Assembly (NCBI GenBank): GCA_002270565.1
Contig: NQMI01000011.1
Coordinates: 255,929-319,928, forward strand
Source: Stenocarpella maydis
Lineage: Eukaryota; Ascomycota; Sordariomycetes; Diaporthales; Diaporthaceae
DNA length: 64,000 nucleotides
Direction: 5' to 3'
The position numbers and the translations under genes were made by a program. Of this stretch, positions 46,010 to 57,556 are shown in pieces; the first letter of the stretch is position 1; each line of letters begins with the position of its first letter. The notes below the pieces were generated by a model. That model was not told where the DNA came from. It saw only the letters and a program-made list of their open reading frames with translations, and searched no databases.

Positions 46010-49000
46010 TTATCTCCCCCCTTACTTCCTTTATCCTTAAAGGTGCTCTTATAAGTTTTTCACCTATTCTTACGATTTTAATTACGCCTTCTTAATTAGT
46101 TATATCTAATAAAGTTAAGGATTCCTAGGTTTCTAAAGCGTCTTATTATTCTAAGAAAACCAAATAGAGCGAATCCTTATCTATTGCTATTTTTCCTTGA
46201 GGTTTGGTTATGCTAACTTATTTATCTTATATTACTATTAAAACGCGCTATATCACCTCTAAAGAGGATTCCTCTCGTTATTATAAGTGTATTTATAGGA
46301 AGTAGGAGTACTATAATACATATAGACTTATGCCTACCGAAATACAAAAGATTACTAAGATGTATTCCTAAACTAAGAATAAACTAAATATAGCTAAAGA
46401 GTAGGCGATACTAGCAAATATGAAGATCAGTTATCTATAGAAACAGCCTCACTTATAGACTAAGAAGACAGCGCGTATAGTATACTATAATATTAAAATA
46501 ATTAATGAGTTGGATCATATAAAGAAGAAGGAGGCCAAGGCCAAGCATACATGGATTGCTAAGCAATCTACCAAGGTTGCTCATTAGAGTTCTACAGGGG
46601 AGGCTGGGGAGATAATAATATAAGAGGTTTTATTACATTCTAAAGGTAATATTAGTATTTCAATTAAAGTTTTCTAATAAATAAGGGCATTAGTTAGTCC
46701 GAAATTATAAGTACTAATAACAATAAAGGTATGCCTATAGGTGGCCCATCTAGTTATTAATTTATTTCCTAGGAATTGATTTTCAAATGTATAATTTTAA
46801 CTAATTATAATTATAATTATTTTCTAGGTTTACTAATTATATTACATTTCTTACTATTTCATTTTGCTATGACTAGTAGTCACTAGGGTGGTGTAGCGCT
46901 AGTACTAGTATTCTTTTGAGTATTTCTTAAATATCACCAATATTCAAATCCTAATTTACAAAGAGTAGCTAGTAACTATAGTTCCTGGAGTGCGTTTTAC
47001 TAGTAATTATAAAGTCCTAGAGTAATTTAATTAATTATCAGGAAACCCCAAGGTAGCCCGACTGGTAACCCTAGGGTTAAGGAGTATAAGTTACCTCTTA
47101 ATCTACCTAATTACCATCCTAATTAGTTATTATTTTATTTTACTAGAGTTCATTATATATAGGTTTCATTATAGCATTAGTTTAGTCATAATACTTAGTT
47201 AGTTATGCTTAAATTTAGGTTTAGCCTGCTTGCTAGCTTTAGGGTATTAGTTTGTAATAGTTTTTATATTATTGTTCTGAAGCTTATTTTCATATTATGT
47301 TAGGCTTTCCTCTAGTTCCTATGTATTTTAGCTTATATTATAGCCTCTCCATTTAATAAGGTATTCTATTATATCCTTATATTGCCTTAAATACATTATT
47401 CATTCTACCTTATATTACTTATTATACTTACCAATAGTTTTAATTTATGTTTTAAGTCTTATATTCCTCGGTGCTAGTTCTGAAAATAAAATATAAAAGT
47501 TATTATATTATTTAATTCCTTTAAGTAGGGACTGTTTATAGTTAGTATTCAATCGTTTTTATAAAATTATAATGGGGCTGATCTTCTTATAGTTAAGTTT
47601 ATTACTAAATCACTTAATTTTAATATTTCATTAAAGAGGGTAAACCTTATCTCCGTCCTTAAGAATTGACTCCTTAATTCTTTTTTAGTTTGTATATTTC
47701 ATCGTTTATTCTTGTATTAAAGAAAGTTCTATTTAAATATCCTTCTAAATTTATTTAATTCATATTACTTTTTATTTCACTAATACTGCTAGTATTACAT
47801 CTGGTAGTAACATATAATATACCTATAGCTCATATCCATAGAGTGCAGAGAAAGGTGACTATTTAGTTGTACTAGTAATTATACTACTGTAAGCAAACTG
47901 TACCAATAATACCAACTTAAGCCAATTATCCTATACTTAATTAATATAATATTAGAAGTATTATTCTAGTATCTAATTAATTCATTCCATCTATCTATCT
48001 ATTTATAAGTATGCTATTATTAATAGTTTATATTTTACTCTAAGCTGGTTTTCTAATGATTTCCAAAAGTTTAATATAAAGAGCTTTTTCCTCTTTAAGA
48101 TAATTTCATATAGTATTCCATAATTACTCGTAATAATTCATAAGAGCATATATACATGTTCTTCTGCTATACTGGCTTCCTTATATAATATAAAGTATAC
48201 ATACTTGCTCAGTCTGCAAACCATTACTAGAATACTATCATACAGTACTCCAGTTAAGGGTTCTTATAAGAATAATAGCTTAATTATAAAGTCTAGACTA
48301 ATAGATAACTATATAATCATAGGTACTAATAGGGGCTTCATGAGTCCATATTGTGCGTATCAGGAGGCCTTATTTTTATTACACAAGTTGCATTAGCTAA
48401 TAATATCTTTAACCTTCTTCTTAAGACTAGGAATCTAATAGTTCTATTAAATTCTTTTTATTATTACTGTAATTCCTTAATAGCTATATACTAAGACTTT
48501 ATTTATTTCCTTAATTAGCTTATTTTATTCTTTTAAATTAAGAGGGGTCTATTGAGTTAGGAAATTAACTTTAATTATAATATTAAGTTCTTAATTAAGA
48601 ATAAGGCTTCCGTCTTCTTAGGGTCTAAAGATCATTCATTCCGTAAGTAATTCTTTATCTTAGTAGCAGGTCTCCTACTAAGCATATCTATCCTAGCATT
48701 CTTAATTCCATCCACATAAATAACCTTAATATTAAATCATAATAAGAACTCTATATATCTAATTTATTATTTATTAAGGTTCTTAAGTATTATAAAGATA
48801 ACAAGATTTTTATATTTTATATACAGCTTAATTTATTTCTTACCTCCAATAAAGTAGTATTACCATTCCTAGAATACATATACTATAGCTATAAATTCTT
48901 TACTTGGTATAGTATATTAGGTTTCTAACCTATTAAACTTCTAAGTAAAGTTTGCAATAATATATATTCTTCCTTCAGCATCTTTCTAAGTAAGTCCTCT

Positions 49001-50834
49001 GCTTATAGCATTATCTGAGGCGTTTATATAGACTTTAAATTCCTTCTCTAGATCTGCTTCTTCAAGTATGGGGTCTTCTGTAACCTTTTCTTTAAGTGTT
49101 TAAAAGGCTTGTTACTTGATATCTATCCATCTAAAGATGGGGTCCTTCTTAGTAAGGTCTGTTACTGGTTTCATGATATTACTATATCATATAATAAATT
49201 ATTGGTAGAAGTTAATATATCCTAGGAAAGCTCTAATGTCCTTACCGTTTATAAGTTTTAGCCATTCCTAGATTGCTTTAACTTTTCCTTCCTATATCTT
49301 GGTTCTTCCTAATTTGATTATATATCTGAGATAGTAACTTTTTATGCATACTAGTTGCATTTTTCTAGTTCTATAAGGAGGTTAGCATCTTAAAGTTTCT
49401 AAAGAATTTATTTAATTCATTCAATATATTCTTTAAGGGTTTCTAAAAAGATAAGGATATTATTAAGGTATATAATAATGAAGATATTAAGGTGCTTATA
49501 TAGGATATAGTTAATTATTTCTTAAAATAATGCGGATATATTAGTTAATCTAAAGGGTATAACTATTATTTTGTAATATTTATAGTGCATTCTGAATGCT
49601 ATCTTCCATTCTTCTCCTTTTTCCTATTTAAATAAGGTTATAGGTATACTTTAAGTTGAGTGCTATAAACTATTTTGCTCGTCTAAGTTAATCTTATAGG
49701 TCCTTAATAAGAGGCAGGAGATATTAGTTTTTAATTATAATATTATTAAGTTACTAATAATTAACATAAAGTTGCAGCTTCTCATCCTTCTAAGATTAAA
49801 TATTCTACTAGTAATCATAATAGTTTAATAAATCCTTTCTTAAGGTTCTCATCTACGTATTCCCTAAGTGCCTTAAGCTATTCTTCATTAAGTCTATAGA
49901 TAGGTTTAAACTATAATATAGTTCCTAGTTTCAAGGGTATCTTATAATCTCATTGTATATATTATAGTAATACTATATTAAGTTTCTTCTAAAATACCCT
50001 CTTAAACTTATAGTATTCTTTTAGTATTTATACTAGTCTATCTATATTTATTTTTATTTTTTCTTTCAGGTAAAGGAGGTACTGCTCTATCTATTACTAA
50101 TATATTATATATTAATTAGTTAGTTAGGCCTTCTAAGGGTTAGTCTATAGCGGTCTAAGGTTTTGCTTCTAGGAGTAACAATCCCCTAATTAACTTTAGC
50201 CTTCTTATAAAGTACTTAAGAGATTTAATCCTTCTCTATTTTTCTTAAGCCAGGCCTCCTGCCTGCTTGCAGAAGTAACCATAGGTCCATTTAAGTGCAT
50301 TATCTATTTACTATCCTCAGTAATATAACTCCTTCCTATATTACTAATTATAAACTTCTTGTAGAGAATAGTATTATCCCAAAAGATCTAGCTAGTAGTC
50401 TAATTAATTTATGGGTTATTCTTTCTTAGCTGAGGTATTCTTAACATTAACTAATGATCTGCTGTTTTCGTAATATTAAATAAGAGTAATTCTGTATAAC
50501 TGTAGATCTAAGTTTAAAGGAGATCAGTCTTTATATTAATGATTCCATTACTATAGGATACTTTAGTCCCATCTACTATATTAGGTTTCTATGGTTCCTT
50601 CTTCTTATGCTATAGGAGGTAGTATTAGTTTACCACTTATAGGGAGATAAAGTTTCCTTAAGTGCTGCTATTAATAAGCGCTTTATATTACTATTCTCTC
50701 AGTTTCACCTAGATCTTTAAGTATTTATAACTCTACTTATGGGTTGCATATAGGTACCTTATAATATTCTTTTCTGCAACCTAAGGTTTTATAAACAGCT
50801 CTACTTATTTTTTGCTTATCCTTCTAGAATATTT

Positions 50835-51365
50835 GTTAAACGGAACCGCTCAGCAGGGCGTTGCCACTTCGTTCAAGGAGTTACCTAGACTTGCGAGTCA
50901 GGCGATTTTCGCTAAGTACGCCCAGTGCGTGCGCGACGCAAGATGAGTTTGGTGGCCGTGAGTCGATTATTTTGGTCTGCATTTGCACCTTAATTTAACC
51001 CCCATTACCTTTATTTCTTATCCAAAAAGTATATAACTTAGTTCATTGGATAGATTGATTTCTGAAGTTTATATGTACCTAATTTGGGCATTGCTAGGGC
51101 TATGTTTGGCTTGTTGCTTGGAACCAATGATGGTGTGTTGGAAGGGGGAATTTTCCGGCATTTGCAACTTGCCCAGGGCCTACCGCAGCGTGCCCGGGGT
51201 GAGAAGGTCGGAGGGTATATAAGGAGGGCTTACAGAACCAACTTAATTCATACAAAGTTATTAGATTATTATCAATCGTCCCAATTCGCCTCAGAGCACC
51301 ATACTGCGACCCTGTCGGAAAAAACACACACGCTGAATTGTATGCTATTTTTAGTACACATCTTC
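50835..51365. other. Island of normal composition inside gypsy copy B, possible solo LTR
   Basis: About 530 bp with far higher GC than the surrounding pol and gag remains. It contains TGTTGGAAGGGGGAATTTTC at about 51134, a TATATAAGG box at about 51217 and a CCTGTCGGAAAAAACACACA end at about 51310, the order expected for a copia-type LTR with its promoter. A target-site duplication was not found, and the left part (50835-51130) is unexplained. Whatever it is, it appears younger than, or protected from, the mutation seen around it. Confidence 0.4.
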
Positions 51366-53572
51366 AGAATATTAAAATGCATTTAATGCTTTCATTAGTA
51401 ATTTTCTATAATAAATATAGGTCCTTTATAACTTATTCAAGATATCCTTTTAGTATTAAGGTCTTTAGGGCCTATCCTTATAGCTGCATTCTATACTAAT
51501 TCTTAAGTTTATTTTTAGCATATATTTAGCATTTAATTATAATTTAGGTTTTACATTCGGTTAGCTAGCGCAAATAAGTCAAGGGTTCCTAAGGTCCAGC
51601 TAGAATATAGTATAGCTTGCATTCTAGTGCTATTACTTAAGTACCCATCCTTATAAGTTATATTACTTGTAGGTTATCCAAAGCGATAATTCAATATATC
51701 GTTATAGAACCTAATCCTAGGTGGTTTTCTCCTTAAAGTGCTCCATACACCTATTATAGATATATAAGGCTTATAAGATTTGCTTATATTTACCGTGCCT
51801 GGGGTATACCCTCACTATATCTTCTCTTTTTTTAGTTTCCTTCCCAAAGTACTAGGCTATCTACTTAAAAGTCCTGCTAGCTATTATAACCTCTATTTTA
51901 TTAGTTCTAGGGGCTAGGAGAGAAGTCTGTCCTAGGTATACTTATAGCTCCTCTTGTTATGCTTAAGGTGCATATAGGTCTAGTGTAAGGAATTCTATTA
52001 GCTCTCACAAAGAATTAAGGGTTGGAAGGTCCTTTTGTTGCCCTATTGCAAGTATCTTTCCTTGCTTTTTGAAGGTATTCTTAAGGAACCAGTTAGCGCT
52101 TTCCTTCTCGCTATAGTAAATAGGGCAGCTATTATTGAAGTAAACTATCTGGTCAAGAAGCGTATAATCGTTTTTTATTTACCAGGGTTCCTTTACTAGA
52201 AGGACAGGTTGCTACCTAGCCCTATCTTTCTGGTATTTCTTATACTAGGAGTCCTTATATTAAATAAAATATAAGCTATAGTATAATTCTTCCTTATTGG
52301 GATTATAGAATTCTCGTTCTTCATTGGGGTCCCATTTAGGGTATATTTAGCATTAGTCATATACTACCAATCCGCATATATAATACCTATCTCTAAGCTC
52401 CCGTTATTACTTGAACTAAGGGGGAAATCATAAGGCTATACTAATCTATTATAGTTCTTTTATAGTAGCATTAGCTTATCTAGGGCCTTCCAATATAGAC
52501 TTCCAGTCCCTATTCTTCTTTAGGGCCCTGCATTCCAGCATAAAGTATCCTATCTTATTACAATTATAGCATTTAATATTCTTTTTATTTATAAGCTTTT
52601 TTTAGGTAGCATTAAGTTCTATAGGTCCCTTGTATTATCCCCATTAGGTGCTTGGCTTTTAATACTTCCTACCCGTATTAAGTTTATACCTATAACCTTT
52701 ATATCTGGGCGGTTAAGGAGCATCCCCTTATTTTTCCTTATATCTTATATGGAGCTAATTATTAATCTTAATGGCTAGTTTAATATATTATAAGAAATCG
52801 TTAGGCCTATTCTATCCAATTAAGTCATCCTTTACTTTTTCTTTAAGTCTTTAGTAAAGTATAAAGATCCTAATATTATCTATATAATTAATTTAGATAT
52901 AAATCCTTCTGAATTTCATAAAATAACTTAATATTAAGCTCGTTTAGTATAGCTTTAAGAGTTCCTATTTGGCCTATTATTTCTCATTAGGGTTCTAGAA
53001 GAAGGTCTTTAGGGCATCTTTATTGTTTTTATACTTACTAAAGATTTCCTGGGTTTCTTCCCTATAGTCTTTAAAGTTTTCAATATTCATATAGTCCATA
53101 AGGTAGGATTTACACCACGCTTGGGCCCTCCCCTTTAGGAAGGAGGCTGCATATATAATCCTTTTTCCTTCCAACTATTCATCTAGTTAGTAGAAGTATT
53201 AGTATATCCTAACCTGGGTTAGGTGAGCTTGGAGTTAATTAGAAGTTCTATTATAAGTAGCTGGGCTATTAAGTTTAATGTTTTTCTTACTTATAAGAGA
53301 TATATTAATGATATTTATAGCAGCCCATAGGGTAGTAAGTTCATTTCAGAGTTATTCCATTTTATTATTCTACTAGGCTTGCCTATTAATAAGAGTCTAA
53401 AGGTAGTTAACCTCATTAATCAGCTATTAGAGCTATTAATCATCTGTTCCACCCTAGGCATTAGTAATATTTATTACCTGCAGGAGGTTATTAAGTCTAG
53501 ATATTATAAAGGGATTTGTATATAATATTACTTAAAGTTTATATTATAATATATAAATAAGAGTTATTAAAA

Positions 53573-53617
53573 GAGATCGGAGATTCGCACCCCCAAAAAC
53601 GGAGGGCACACCCCCTA
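53573..53617. repeat. Left terminal inverted repeat of the MULE
   Basis: 45 bp, GC-rich, starting GAGATCGGAGATTCGCACCC; pairs with 56461-56505 with a single mismatch. Confidence 0.95.
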
Positions 53618-56460
53618 ATTCGCTGACTAAGCGGCTGCAGCCAATCAGAGCCCGCCGTTTAACGTCACCTGATAACCCATACCAGTGCTTTTTGCAGGCA
53701 TATTCACAGTGCCCTGCAGAACCTCCATTGCCTACAATGTTGATTCAACAACCCTATACCAATGCTTTATTAAATTAATTTATCCTTATGCAGATCAATC
53801 AATCTAGCATTATCATTATTATCTAGTTGCTTAGATCTTGGTTTTTCATAGTTATAGCGATAGCGCAGGTCCCAGACTACTTGGGTCTTAAGGTGTAGTA
53901 GCAGACTGACTATTATAATTAGAACGCTAATATTACGGCTATAAACGGTTGCCAACCAGCACTTTCCAACCCTACTACCTTCCTCAAACTTTTCCATAAT
54001 AGATATAATACCTATAAGGATCTTAAGGCTAACTTAGATAAATCTATAAAATCTGCTAGATTTCTAATACTGGTTATAAGGTTAAAAACTAATAAGGTTG
54101 TATTAGCATATACTTAAAGTGCTAAGCAACCTTCTACTGCTATAAAAAATAATGCTATAATAATTAAAACTAACTATAGATAGTAAGTAACTGCCTATAT
54201 GATGAAGCAGATATTAAATAAGTGGAAGCTTGTTATCTATAAGGGCTAGTATACCCATTATAATCCTTAAGAAGTCCTTAAGGCTAAGCGTGGCTGGGTG
54301 AAGCTATCGGAAGCATATTACAACTTTCTTGCTTGCACTATGTAAGACCCCTCTTTTGCTAAGCTGAAGAAACTCAAGGCAGTGCTTCATTGAGAGTACC
54401 TAGATATATAGTTAGAACCCAATATAATGAAGGACTAGCTAGCGGGCTTCTATAAGAAGCAGTAGGGTATCTATATGCCTACCTAAGCAATATTAGACCT
54501 GCTTAAGAAGGAGGGCTGCTGGTATCGTTGGACTGCTAATAAAGAGGGTAATATTACGGGCATCCTCTGGGCTACTTAAGACTAGGTTAGGTAGATTGGA
54601 GAGTGATGATTCTCATACAATCTCTTGCTTGATTGCATATATTTAACTAATAATAAGAAGATGCCCTTCTTCTAGGGTATAATAGTAACTTATATAATAA
54701 AGAACCTTCCGCTATTTTAAGACATTATTAATAATAAGTAAGAGAGTAGCTTTAGATGGCTTCTCAAGCAAGTTAATAAGCTGCTGCAAGCATATAAAGC
54801 CAACTCATTAAGCATAATTATTACTAACTATAATAATGCACTAATTAATACTATTAGCTATAAATTTCCTTAATTACACTATTAGCTATATATCTTCCAT
54901 ATGAATATAAATGTTATTCTTAATATTAAGAAGAAATAAAGGAAGTAGGGCTAAGGGTTGATAGCAGCAAATATGGCGATAGAGAGTGTTATTAAGGGTA
55001 CAAGCGATAAAGACCTTAAAGATTATAATAAAGATCTTGCTTCTCTAAATATGCTAGCGAGAAATGCTTCCGTAGTGCTAATAAAGGTGCCTAATTATAT
55101 GCCCTATACCCGCTAAGCGCTTTTTAACCTCCTTAAGGTTATAAAGTACTCTATAGATCGCGAGACCTATAAGAAGGCATAATAGTGCCTTTAAGAGGTT
55201 TTCTTAAATCAGATAATAATCCTTAACTATTTTAAGACCTAGTATATTGATAAGAAGGAGGAGATTATTACTAAATGGGCTACCTATTAGACCTATAAGA
55301 TCCTTAACTTTAGCTTGAATATAATATCCTGTATGGAAAATATATACTAGAAACTAAAGTAATATTTTAGCTATAATATAAGTAATCTTCTCTATCTTAT
55401 ATAAGTAATTTATATTACTCTTAAGGATATAGTATATGACTTTTATCTTGAGGAAGCCCATTAGAAGATAGCAGCCCTTATAAAGTTCAATAAGCAGAAG
55501 TAGCTAGGCAAGCTTCCTCTTTAAGTTATAAGGGTAGCGCTTAAGATTCTCATGAAGATTAGATAGCAGGCACTATATATACTTTATAGTAATATACTAT
55601 AAGGAGGGTATATAGCTTTAAGCTGTAAATGCCCTATTAGCACTTAATATAGCTTAATTTGTATTAGCTATATAGCTGATAAAGAGCAGGCTGGTCTTTC
55701 TCTTGAGAAGGGCAATATTTACGCTATATACTATCTTAATTGTAACCTCTGTATCGCAAACCCGCTCCTTATGGTACTCTCGCTAAAGAAGGTTACTGCT
55801 ATAAAGAGAAGACTTTAAGATATTGCTATATTTATAGTAGATAAAGATAGCATCTTTAAGTTATATAGGAAGGCTATTATAGGTAAGAAGACTGCTGCTA
55901 CTTTTATTAGTCTAGGCAGCAAGGCTAGCAATAAAATGAGGGTGATAACGGCTTCTGTATAGAGGGTTAACTTAGCTTTCAAGTGGAATAATGAGACCCT
56001 TTAGTCTCTAGATAAGGAGGATACCTATTGTAGTAATGCCTAGTAGACAGCCATCCGCTGAGACCAGCAGCTAACGGCAGGGCTGATAAAGCAAGGAAAG
56101 CATCAGCCTCTAAAGCGAAAACGCCAGGCGACAAAGATTATAACACTTATGGTAACAGCTTCTTCAGCAGCAAAGAAGCGGTTTATGGGGGCAGTAAGAA
56201 GTATTAACGGGTTGCTGAAGGTGCACCAGTTAGTTGGGGAGGTCCTTGGCGATAATAATATCGCTGGCAATGAGGACAGTGAGGAGGAGATTCTCGATGA
56301 GATCATAGTAGCCATAGACTAGATGCGTGAGGAAAATACTACGGGTTTGAGCAATTAGGTGCCCACGGGAGTGTGTTGATATTATGGTGATAAGGATAGC
56401 AAATGTAGTTAAATTAATGTTGTATATATAAATTGGGTGGTGCATGTAAATGTATTTGCA

Positions 56461-56505
56461 TAGGGGGTGCGCCCTCCGTTTTTGGGGGTGCGAATCTCCG
56501 ATCTC
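56461..56505. repeat. Right terminal inverted repeat of the MULE
   Basis: 45 bp, the inverse of the left repeat with one A/G difference, followed directly by the second copy of the TATTAAAA target duplication. Confidence 0.95.
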
Positions 56506-56513
56506 TATTAAAA

Positions 56514-56981
56514 TATAATAATTAAAGGGTTCTAAGCTACCTAAAGCCTAAGGGATTAAGGGTTTATATTCAGAATATATTATAATATAATAATTAAGTA
56601 ATATTCATTCTAACTAATAATAATTACTAGATATAAGGCTATCTAGTAGATAAACTGAATATTTAGATTAATAACTAAAGAGTCTGTTTTATAAAAGCTA
56701 TCTATTTATAATGATAACCATATTCTTATATATTCTAACTCTTTAGTGCTATTAATAATGGACTGTTTGGGCTGGTAATGGCTTTATCGGTCTATCCCTG
56801 TAATCATTATGACTGCTAATGGTCCTATTGGTCCACCCCTGTCCGATGGGTCCTTAACCCTAACCCTGGTGGGGTAGCTTACTGCTGACTTAGGCGGGGC
56901 ACCCTTTTAGGGGTGGTCCCGTGGCCTGTAAGGGTTGCCTTCTGCGGTAGTCATCAGCCAATGGGTGCATGTTCATAACAG
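56514..56981 (-). repeat. 5' LTR of gypsy copy B
   Basis: 468 bp bounded by TATAATAATT (from TGTAATAATC by transitions) and TTCATAACA. It differs from the 3' LTR mostly by C/T and G/A changes, as RIP would produce. The block GCGGGGCACCCTTTTAGGGG and the telomere-like CCCTAACCCT are kept. The MULE target duplication abuts its inner edge directly. Confidence 0.9.
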
Positions 56982-57556
56982 CAGGGTGGCCGGAATCAGG
57001 GGGGGGGGCCGGAATCCGGGGCCACGATGTTATTAAATTATTAATAATAAAATAAATAAACTATAGATATGTTTTAAACTGGGTATATATTTGAATTAAA
57101 AACTAAACCAGTTATTAATAAATTACATTACAAGGTCTGAGGTATTGGACTTAGTTTGAAGAAATGTCGTGGTCATTCACCACCCTGGGCGTACATCTAG
57201 GTAGCTGGGACTCACCCATGTGCGGACACAACTTGTGTACCCGAAGAAGCCGATCTTACTGTGTGATGCGAACCTCAACACGTTGGAGTGTGGGGGTGTG
57301 GGATGTGACAAGATAACGCTGTAAACTGACCATCCATTTAGGGAAACCGAAACCGAACTCTTGCATGATTCTTGGCTAAATGCCCTCCTCGAACCGGAGG
57401 ATAAGCATCGCCCTAGCGTACTCCGTGACTTTTGCTTTGGCGAGAAGATGGCATAATAAGTGTTCCCCCGAGCTTGCCAAGGTTCCAGAGAGCACATATA
57501 TCAAACTCAGCATGGATAGAACATATAACACGCATTCCAAAAACCTATTCGTCGCA
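56982..57556. promoter_or_regulatory. Promoter region of the distal P450, with G-rich direct repeat
   Basis: Directly after the LTR there is a direct repeat GGCCGGAATCxGGGG at 56989-57022 separated by a ten-base G run. A short A+T-rich tract (57030-57130) follows and then normal composition. The P450 start codon is at 57557. An in-frame upstream ATG at 57512 is possible but would place residues ahead of the membrane anchor. Confidence 0.4.

Larger units (their letters stand above)
53573..56505 (+). mobile_element. Mutator-like (MULE) DNA transposon, RIP-mutated
   Basis: A 2933-bp element with 45-bp terminal inverted repeats (53573-53617 and 56461-56505, one mismatch) beginning GAGATCGGAGATTCGCACCC and flanked by an 8-bp target duplication TATTAAAA (53565-53572, 56506-56513). 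One plus-strand frame from about 54190 to 56375 reads as a MULE/FAR1-type transposase when its TAG/TAA codons are ignored: LLLDCIYLTNNKKMPFFQG carries the first catalytic Asp, and TNYNNALINTISYKFP with LYIFHMNINVILNIKKK is the usual second block. The stops fall where Gln codons are expected (CAG/CAA to TAG/TAA). The element is dead. Confidence 0.88.
45544..56981 (-). mobile_element. Nearly complete Ty3/gypsy retrotransposon (copy B) with nested MULE
   Basis: Two LTRs (45544-46009 and 56514-56981) in the same orientation enclose gag and pol on the minus strand. Without the 2933-bp MULE insertion the element is about 8.5 kb. A gag zinc knuckle is readable at 52571-52530 as CYNCNKIGYFMLEC, in which the usual His has become Tyr (C-to-T). 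Reverse transcriptase is at about 49475-49445 with YLNNILIFLETLKE (Asp-Asp changed to Asn-Asn). Integrase lies at about 48390-47960. Frames are broken by TAG/TAA. Five-base flanks outside the LTRs (TATAC and GCAGG) do not match, so no target duplication is seen. The element is inactive. Confidence 0.88.

Noticed and set aside
53573..56505. Alternative genetic code with TAG/TAA read as Gln
   Set aside because: Only the repeat block shows this. All genes outside use TAG/TAA/TGA as normal stops, and RIP explains the pattern.
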